Below are positions 23,318 through 27,312 of a stretch of DNA of 27,312 nt, piece after piece. The first letter of the stretch is position 1, and each line of letters opens with the position of its first letter. The stretch lies in NCBI GenBank assembly GCA_900554175.1, contig USGK01000017.1:1-27312 (forward strand), read 5' to 3'. Origin of the DNA: an uncultured Clostridium sp. (GTDB taxonomy: Bacteria > Bacillota > Clostridia > TANB77 > CAG-508). The notes beneath the pieces were generated by a model. That model ran no database searches and was not told where the DNA came from. It was given only the letters and a program-made list of their open reading frames with translations. The position numbers were made by a program, and so were the translations under genes.

Positions 23318-24247
23318 TTAATCTTTTTTAGTATTTTCACTTTTGTTTTCAAATTTCAAAAATTTTTTTATCTTTCTAAACCTATTCGATTTTTCTTCTT
23401 CCTTTTCTGGCATTCTTTTAGTTATTATATTATTTATTAAAATCTTTTTTAAAACATCTTCTCTTACATCTGCAATTAAGGTTCCATCTTTTGCAACAGA
23501 TATTTTACCTGTTTCTTCTGATACTACTACAGCAATTGCATCTGATTCCTTTGATATTCCTATTGCTGATCTATGCCTAGTACCAAGTTCTTTCGCTATA
23601 TCTTTATCACTAGCTAAAGGAAGCATACATGCTGCAGCTGCAATTCTATTTTCACTTATTACAACCGCTCCATCATGAAGTGGTGTATTTGGTACAAATA
23701 TGTTTACTAATATTTGTGGAGATACTTCCCCATCTATTACTACACCAGTTGAAATTATATCTTTTATTTTTATATCTCTTTCAATAACTATTAATGCTCC
23801 TGTTTTTGTCTTAGCTAGTTCTGTTGCTGCTATTGCAATTTTATATATATCTTCTTTTGTCTTTGTTGAAATATCATTATCCATACCAAAAAATTTAGTA
23901 AATTTATTGGTTCCAAGTTGTTCTAATCCTCTTCTTATTTCAGGTTGGAAAATTATTATTATTAAAATAACTCCCCAATTCATTATTGCTGACAATATGT
24001 AATTTAAAATATGCAGATTTAAAATACCGCTAACCCATGTTGCAATTACTAAAAAAGTTATACCTTTTATTAATTGCCATGCTCTTGAATCTTTTGCAAT
24101 TTTAAGGATATTATATGCTAAAAATATTACTAGAAATATATCTATAATTAGTGTTATCAATTTTATCGGATATTGCTGGTACATTTGTATATATGACAAT
24201 ATCTTTTCATTATATAGCGTCGAAAAAAAAGTATTTATATTATTCAA
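23318..24247 (-). CDS. cdaA: Diadenylate cyclase CdaA (c-di-AMP synthase)
   Basis: It makes cyclic di-AMP from two ATP, the second messenger for potassium and osmolyte balance and wall integrity. Three membrane helices lie at about 30-50, 58-76 and 82-100. The DAC domain (about 105-275) has the catalytic motifs DGA (192-194, in PLHDGAVVI) and RHR (224-226, in LGTRHRSAIGISK). A Lys/Glu-rich tail follows (about 280-309), which makes it longer than the usual 270-280 residues. The start codon is TTG, with AAAGGA 10 bases upstream; the next in-frame ATG is at residue 22. The regulator gene cdaR and glmM, normally downstream, are absent; truA follows. A 48-residue membrane peptide is encoded directly upstream. 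Confidence 0.95.
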   Translation of the reverse strand: MNNINTFFSTLYNEKILSYIQMYQQYPIKLITLIIDIFLVIFLAYNILKIAKDSRAWQLIKGITFLVIATWVSGILNLHILNYILSAIMNWGVILIIIIFQPEIRRGLEQLGTNKFTKFFGMDNDISTKTKEDIYKIAIAATELAKTKTGALIVIERDIKIKDIISTGVVIDGEVSPQILVNIFVPNTPLHDGAVVISENRIAAAACMLPLASDKDIAKELGTRHRSAIGISKESDAIAVVVSEETGKISVAKDGTLIADVREDVLKKILINNIITKRMPEKEEEKSNRFRKIKKFLKFENKSENTKKD

Positions 24248-24263
24248 TTAAAATCATTCCTTT

Positions 24264-24410
24264 CTATTTTGCAAGCGCTGTATATACATAATATACAAAT
24301 GTCATACAAACAGATAATAACATTAATATTGCTAATATTGTTGCTATTATTTTTACTCCTATTTGTGCTTTATTTCCTCTGATTTTTTTTGTTTTCTCAT
24401 TTTTCTCCAT
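24264..24410 (-). CDS. 48-residue single-span membrane peptide upstream of cdaA
   Basis: The peptide begins with a basic, charged N-terminus (MEKNEKTKKIRGNKAQIG) followed by one membrane segment at about residues 18-44 (VKIIATILAILMLLSVCM, then TFVYYVYTALA) and ends in LAK. The ATG at 24410 lies 12 bases after AAAGGA; an in-frame ATG at 24422 abuts that site and is less likely. The stop TAG is directly followed by the ribosome site of cdaA, leaving 16 bases between the two genes, so they are almost surely co-translated from one mRNA. I do not recognise the family. Coding is supported by the in-frame ribosome site, the clean membrane segment and the tight spacing. Confidence 0.7.
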   Translation of the reverse strand: MEKNEKTKKIRGNKAQIGVKIIATILAILMLLSVCMTFVYYVYTALAK

Positions 24411-24464
24411 AGTTACTATCATTCCTTTCTTTTAAAGTATGTTCCTAAATCTTTTACATATTTA

Positions 24465-24492
24465 ATTATAACACTTTTTTATTTTTTTTCAA
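24465..24492 (-). promoter_or_regulatory. Promoter of the membrane peptide-cdaA operon
   Basis: On the minus strand TTGAAA (24492-24487), a 16-base spacer and TATAAT (24470-24465) with an extended TGT before the -10. The -35 lies in the last codons of the upstream phosphorylase gene. Confidence 0.65.
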
Positions 24493-25744
24493 TATCTATT
24501 GCATAATATATTTTTTCCAAAACTTCATTAATTTTCTCTTCTGAATTTGAATATATCGTAGCAATTTTTTCATTTTTCTCAACATCTTGTCCGACTTTTT
24601 TATTTAGAACAATTCCTGCTTCCATATCTATTTTGTCTTCCTTTTTTACTCTTCCTGCCCCTAGCGTACAAGCAAGTTTTCCTATCTTTTCAGCATTCAA
24701 ATCTACAATTTTTCCACTTTCTTTGCTTAATATTTCTTTACTATATTTTGCTTTTGGAAATTTAGATGTATCTTTTAAATATGTTATATCTCCACCTTGA
24801 TTTTTAACCATTTCCTCAAATTTTTCAAAAGCTTTTCCCGAGTCTATGCATTTTTGCATTATAATTTTGTTTTCATCTAAATTATCTCCTTTTCCTGCAA
24901 GTTGTAACATGATACTTCCTATTTCTAAAACAACATTTCTTAAATCTTTGGGCATATCACCTTTTAAAAAGTTTATAGATTCTATTATTTCTAAGGTATT
25001 TCCAACAGCCCATCCTAAAGGCTCATCCATTTTGGTAAATACACATTTTACTTCTAGTCCTGCGGATTTACCTAATTTAACCATTTCATCTGCAAGTTTT
25101 CTTGCATTTTCTAATTTTTTCATAAAAGCACCTTCACCATAAGTTACTTCTAGAACTAACTTTTTTGCTCCTAATGCAATTTTTTTACTCATTATACTTG
25201 AAGCAATAAGTGGTAGACTTTCCACACAACCTATTGTATCTCTTATGCTATATATCTTTTTGTCTGCAGGTGCTATATTCATTGTTTGTGTAATCATACT
25301 TATACCTATTTTTTTAACATTTTCTTTAAATTCTTTAATTGTTGCTGAAGTATTATACCCTGGAATAGCTTCTAATTTATCTGCTGTTCCTCCTGTAAAT
25401 CCTAGTCCTCTACCAGACATTTTTGCAACTGGTACTCCAAGTGCTGCAACAATTGGTAACAATACTATTGATACTTTATCACCTACACCACCTGTGCTAT
25501 GCTTATCTATTACGTTTTCTCCAATATCTGATAAATCTAACATTTCTCCTGAATTTGCCATTGCATATGTCATATAAAATGTTTCTTGATCTGTTAACCC
25601 ATTTATGTACATTGCCATTATTAATGCTGATGCTTGATAATCAGGTATTTTTTCGGTTGTGTAATTTTTTATAAAGTATTCAATCTCTTCTTTAGTTAAT
25701 TCTTTTTTATCACGTTTTTTTGATATTATTTCTATAATATTCAT
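24479..25744 (-). CDS. pdp: Pyrimidine-nucleoside phosphorylase
   Basis: It splits uridine or thymidine with phosphate into the base and (deoxy)ribose 1-phosphate for nucleoside salvage. The phosphate-binding motif KHSTGGVGDK (81-90) and the family signature SGRGLGFTGGTADKLE (110-125) are both clear, as is the N-terminal helical domain. A C-terminal alpha/beta domain with GAGRVKKED is present. At 421 residues it fits the family. AAAGGAG lies nine bases upstream. Thymidine-only specificity (deoA) cannot be ruled out, though Firmicutes usually have the broad form. No deoC, deoB or cdd is next to it. The cdaA promoter begins at its 3' end. Confidence 0.93.
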   Translation of the reverse strand: MNIIEIISKKRDKKELTKEEIEYFIKNYTTEKIPDYQASALIMAMYINGLTDQETFYMTYAMANSGEMLDLSDIGENVIDKHSTGGVGDKVSIVLLPIVAALGVPVAKMSGRGLGFTGGTADKLEAIPGYNTSATIKEFKENVKKIGISMITQTMNIAPADKKIYSIRDTIGCVESLPLIASSIMSKKIALGAKKLVLEVTYGEGAFMKKLENARKLADEMVKLGKSAGLEVKCVFTKMDEPLGWAVGNTLEIIESINFLKGDMPKDLRNVVLEIGSIMLQLAGKGDNLDENKIIMQKCIDSGKAFEKFEEMVKNQGGDITYLKDTSKFPKAKYSKEILSKESGKIVDLNAEKIGKLACTLGAGRVKKEDKIDMEAGIVLNKKVGQDVEKNEKIATIYSNSEEKINEVLEKIYYAIDIEKK

Positions 25745-25768
25745 TCGTTTTTACTCCTTTTTTATTTT

Positions 25769-25796
25769 AGTATATCATATTTTTTTGTTTTTTCAA
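25769..25796 (-). promoter_or_regulatory. pdp promoter
   Basis: On the minus strand TTGAAA (25796-25791), a 16-base spacer and TATACT (25774-25769) lie 25 bases before the pdp start. Confidence 0.55.
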
Positions 25797-25853
25797 CACA
25801 ATTATTTACTTTAATTCTTTATTGAAAAATAATTTTTTATAGTATAATCACTC

Positions 25854-25931
25854 TTCTTAAGTATATATTTTACTTATTAATTCAAATTTATTATAGTTAA
25901 TCTAAATAATTTTTAAATATATACTTAAGAA
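25854..25931. repeat. Perfect 17-bp inverted repeat with 44-base centre
   Basis: TTCTTAAGTATATATTT (25854-25870) is repeated in inverted form as AAATATATACTTAAGAA (25915-25931). No T-run follows either arm, so it is not an ordinary terminator. No target-site duplication is visible. It lies in the gap between pdp and the decayed peptidoglycan-binding gene. A plus-strand TATAAT (25843-25848) with TTGAAA (25823-25828) stands just before it, at a short 15-base spacing. Confidence 0.6.
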
Positions 25932-25992
25932 ATATAATACTAGTTATCTATTTAATACTTCTATTTTTATGTTTTAGTCTACTCCTATATAT

Positions 25993-26300
25993 TTAATTTA
26001 TAGTTGTCGCTGTTTTCCCTGTTCCTACAACATCTTCTTGAAGTGATCTCCATGTATTACATCCCACAATTCCGATCAACAGTTAAACCAACTTTTGATT
26101 GATATGCTCTTACTGCTTCATATGTTCTTCTTCCAAATATTCCATCTAATCCTCCTGTACTATATCCTAATGTATTTAAATCATCTTGTGCTATTAGTAC
26201 ATAATTACTTAAACTGCCATTTTTTAATAATGGAAATCCCCCTGAACTACACGCTGATTTTCCGGAACCTCTTATCGAAATATTAATGATACACGCATTA
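25993..26300 (-). pseudogene. Frameshifted peptidoglycan-binding domain protein
   Basis: Read on the minus strand from about 26297, one frame encodes a PG_binding_1-like domain: NYVLIAQDDLNTLGYSTGG, then LDGIFGRRTYEAVRAYQSKV and GLTVD. At about 26074 an extra C breaks the frame, and a stop follows after six codons (26059-26057). Leaving out that base restores DGIVGCNTWRSLQEDVVG and an end at 25993, exactly the expected continuation (the DGIVG..TW motif). No suitable start codon with a ribosome site is seen at the 5' end, so it is also truncated or altered there. The original was probably a cell-wall or spore-cortex binding protein; sleB in this window has a similar domain. A sequencing error at one base would explain the frameshift but not the missing start. 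Confidence 0.75.
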
Positions 26301-26555
26301 CTTTAACAGTTTATTTATAATATCTATCCTTGTTTTATTATATACTTTAATAAATGTTCTGAAAAATACTATTACTATAATTTTTTCGACAAAGTTTAAT
26401 TCTTTTGTTATTTCATCTAATACTACATCTTTTATTTCTCTCATATATAGTCCCTTTCTCCCATAAAAACCTTTGTCTTTATTCAAGGGGGTATATTTCT
26501 TTTTTATTATAATCTTTCCATTATTTTCTGTAAATATTTCTTCAATAAATTTCAT
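26298..26555 (-). CDS. Hypothetical small protein
   Basis: I do not recognise this 85-residue protein. It begins MKFIEEIFTENNGKIIIKKK and has a basic middle part (PLNKDKGFYGRKGLY). A hydrophobic stretch near the C-terminus (VEKIIVIVFFRTFIKVYN, about 55-72) could be an amphipathic or membrane-associated helix. The ATG at 26555 follows TGGAG by about eight bases; an upstream in-frame ATG at 26582 has only a weak site. A possible promoter lies at 26604-26632. It overlaps the 5' end of the decayed gene by a few bases. Coding is likely but not certain. Confidence 0.5.
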   Translation of the reverse strand: MKFIEEIFTENNGKIIIKKKYTPLNKDKGFYGRKGLYMREIKDVVLDEITKELNFVEKIIVIVFFRTFIKVYNKTRIDIINKLLK

Positions 26556-26603
26556 ATTTTTTCTCCATTTTTTATATTTCATCTGAGCTCTTCTGATATG
26601 ATT

Positions 26604-26632
26604 ATTATATACTATATTTTATTAACATTTAA
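26604..26632 (-). promoter_or_regulatory. Possible promoter of the 85-residue hypothetical gene
   Basis: On the minus strand TTAAAT (26632-26627), a 17-base spacer and TATAAT (26609-26604). The -35 is weak and overlaps the inverted repeat that begins at 26631. Confidence 0.4.
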
Positions 26633-26676
26633 AAAAGTTTTACGAAAGTGCCATTTTCATTTACGAAAACTTTTTT
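26631..26676. repeat. Nested inverted and direct repeats
   Basis: AAAAAAGTTTT (26631-26641) pairs with AAAACTTTTTT (26666-26676). Inside this hairpin TTTACGAAA occurs twice (26639-26647 and 26660-26668), 21 bp apart, two helical turns. It could be a bidirectional terminator or an operator between the XRE gene and the hypothetical gene. Confidence 0.5.
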
Positions 26677-26702
26677 TAGTCTCTTTTTGGGTTTTATATT
26701 AA

Positions 26703-26729
26703 ATAGAGCTACATCTATTGTAGCTCTAT
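26703..26729 (-). terminator. Terminator of the XRE gene
   Basis: ATAGAGCTACA (26703-26713) pairs perfectly with TGTAGCTCTAT (26719-26729) around a 5-base loop. The stop codon of the XRE gene (26715-26717) lies in the loop. On the minus strand TTTAATAT follows, a weak T-run. Confidence 0.65.
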
Positions 26730-26927
26730 GTTTTGAATGCTGTATAAGTCCGTTATTTTTTTACCCAAATTTTCTGCTATTACCAACATTTCTATGAACA
26801 ATATTTTCTCTACATCTTCTTCTATTTCTGCTAACTTATGTCTTTCTATTCCTGTCATATCTGAAAGCTCTCTTATTGATATTCCTAATTGCTCACGAAT
26901 TTCTTTTATTTTTAATTCTACTGTCAT
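26715..26927 (-). CDS. Small XRE-family (Cro/C1-type) DNA-binding protein
   Basis: This 70-residue protein is little more than one helix-turn-helix domain: KIKEIREQLGISIRELSDMT (6-25) and GIERHKLAEIEED (26-38) give the first four helices, and LVIAENLGKKITDLYS (48-63) the fifth. GAGGTG eight bases upstream supports the start. It follows the Spo0E-like gene by 56 bases, probably on one transcript. It may be a SinR-like or phage-like regulator; its targets are unknown, though the repeats at 26631-26676 are near enough to be candidates. Its coding region ends within its own terminator. Confidence 0.85.
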   Translation of the reverse strand: MTVELKIKEIREQLGISIRELSDMTGIERHKLAEIEEDVEKILFIEMLVIAENLGKKITDLYSIQNIELQ

Positions 26928-26983
26928 TTAAAACACCTCGATGTTAGCATTTCATTTTTTAGTATTTTTATACAACAGAAAAT

Positions 26984-27133
26984 CTAAATATTCTTCCAAT
27001 TTCTTTTAATATACATATTTATATACTTGTCCAATTTTTGGCTTTGCTTTAATATATCATTGTAATTGCAATTAGATGTGATCATTCTATCTAGTTTTTC
27101 TCTATTTATTTTGATTAAAAAACTTATTAACAT
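26984..27133 (-). CDS. Spo0E-like small protein
   Basis: The 49-residue protein has the two-helix pattern of Spo0E-type aspartyl-phosphate phosphatases, which remove phosphate from Spo0A~P and delay sporulation. Helix 1 is IKINREKLDRMI (7-18). Helix 2 carries the signature SQKLDKYINMY (31-41), matching the family SQxLDxxI. The ATG at 27133 has AGAGGTGG five bases upstream. The frame stays open further upstream, to 27265, but that part reads through a terminator hairpin and has no ribosome site. An XRE regulator gene follows 56 bases later. A -10-like TATAAT lies at 27152-27157. Confidence 0.75.
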   Translation of the reverse strand: MLISFLIKINREKLDRMITSNCNYNDILKQSQKLDKYINMYIKRNWKNI

Positions 27134-27151
27134 ATAAACCACCTCTACTAT

Positions 27152-27157
27152 ATTATA
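27152..27157 (-). promoter_or_regulatory. Possible -10 box of the Spo0E-like gene
   Basis: TATAAT on the minus strand, 18 bases before the start codon. The only good -35 (TTGACA, 27184-27179) is 21 bases away, too far for a normal vegetative promoter. That TTGACA overlaps TGTCAAA on the plus strand, one base from the Spo0A box core TGTCGAA. Confidence 0.35.
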
Positions 27158-27199
27158 CATTATGTTTACTATAAAAAATGTCAAAAATTGTAAGCAAAC

Positions 27200-27237
27200 A
27201 AAAAAAGCGAAGTAGACTTTTAAAATCCACCTCGCTT
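27200..27237 (-). terminator. Terminator of the SH3-like gene
   Basis: On the minus strand AAGCGAGGTGGATTTT (27237-27222) pairs with AAAAGTCTACTTCGCTT, with a few G-T pairs, followed by a run of seven T (27206-27200). It ends the gene whose last codons lie at 27258-27312. Confidence 0.8.
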
Positions 27238-27257
27238 CCTCATTTAACCAATTAATA

Positions 27258-27312
27258 TTATTCACAATAATCTAAGCAAATCCATCCTGATTTTGTTAAT
27301 CCCCAGTTGCCT
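27258..27312 (-). CDS. C-terminal end of a protein with an SH3-like domain (partial)
   Basis: Only the last 17 codons lie in the window, reading GNWGLTKSGWICLDYCE and then TAA. A glycine-tryptophan pattern ending in GWI-LDY is typical of the final strands of bacterial SH3 domains in wall hydrolases and other wall-binding proteins. A strong terminator follows 20 bases later. The rest of the gene is outside the window, so the full function cannot be known. Confidence 0.5.
   Translation of the reverse strand, partial: GNWGLTKSGWICLDYCE

Noticed and set aside
25854..25931. Insertion sequence or MITE bounded by the 17-bp inverted repeat
   Set aside because: No transposase, no target duplication and no second copy in the window; kept only as a repeat of unknown role.
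26095..26286. Plus-strand frame of 63 codons
   Set aside because: It is antisense to the decayed peptidoglycan-binding gene, whose minus-strand translation is clearly domain-like.
27134..27265. Upstream extension of the Spo0E-like gene to a 93-residue protein
   Set aside because: The extension reads through a terminator hairpin and the end of the upstream gene, has no ribosome site, and the internal ATG at 27133 has a good one.
1..27312. CRISPR array, prophage or integrative element
   Set aside because: No spaced direct-repeat array, no integrase, recombinase or structural phage gene is seen on either strand.

Overview
This is a very AT-rich window with the gene content of a spore-forming, low-GC Firmicute, most likely a member of the Clostridia. 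The spore-cortex lytic enzyme SleB, a Spo0E-like peptide, a CdaA-type diadenylate cyclase and strong AAGGAGG-type ribosome sites all point that way. No species can be named from the sequence alone. There is no prophage, CRISPR array or insertion sequence. Most genes are housekeeping genes in short, tightly packed operons bounded by clear hairpin terminators. The 3' end (25.8-27.3 kb) is looser and holds small regulatory genes, repeats and a decayed gene.

Layout. 0.2-1.2 kb: asd, alone. 1.3-2.4 kb: an unrecognised HExxH protein, alone. 2.5-5.1 kb: dgt and htrA, divergent. 5.2-5.3 kb: a possible small RNA unit behind htrA. 5.4-9.4 kb (minus): lepA, a TrmH/SpoU methyltransferase and two poorly known genes, one of them membrane-anchored. 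9.5-12.0 kb (minus): family-4 uracil-DNA glycosylase, a GltD-like oxidoreductase and an HD-domain protein. 12.1-13.1 kb: tRNA-Ser(CGA), a small four-helix-type protein and tRNA-Gln(CTG). 13.2-20.3 kb (minus): a prepilin-like gene, murB, a divergent yvcK, a glycogen debranching enzyme, holA and sleB. 20.4-21.8 kb: NfeD and SPFH protein pair. 21.9-25.7 kb (minus): pyrimidine-nucleoside phosphorylase, a 48-residue membrane peptide, cdaA, truA and a Cys-rich membrane protein. 25.8-27.3 kb: inverted repeats, a frameshifted peptidoglycan-binding gene, a small hypothetical gene, an XRE regulator, a Spo0E-like gene and the last codons of an SH3-like protein.

How the genes fit together. Several loci concern the envelope and its stress responses: htrA, murB-yvcK, cdaA, NfeD/SPFH and sleB. 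The most interesting regulatory signal is a pair of TTTTCACA octamers exactly 11 bp apart upstream of htrA, the octamer I recall for the CssR-controlled htrA/htrB promoters of Bacillus subtilis. A second pair with the same spacing lies just behind htrA, followed by a non-coding stretch and a strong terminator. Other leads are a YvcK that has lost the usual DDGGSSG-type motif and gained a long charged tail, an unannotated membrane peptide directly upstream of cdaA where cdaR is absent, and promoter/terminator overlaps around sleB and tRNA-Gln.

Several starts were moved from the longest frame to the codon with a usable ribosome site: dgt, holA, murB, nfeD, the Spo0E-like gene and the 85-residue hypothetical. 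All functional statements rest on motif recognition by eye; no database search was run.
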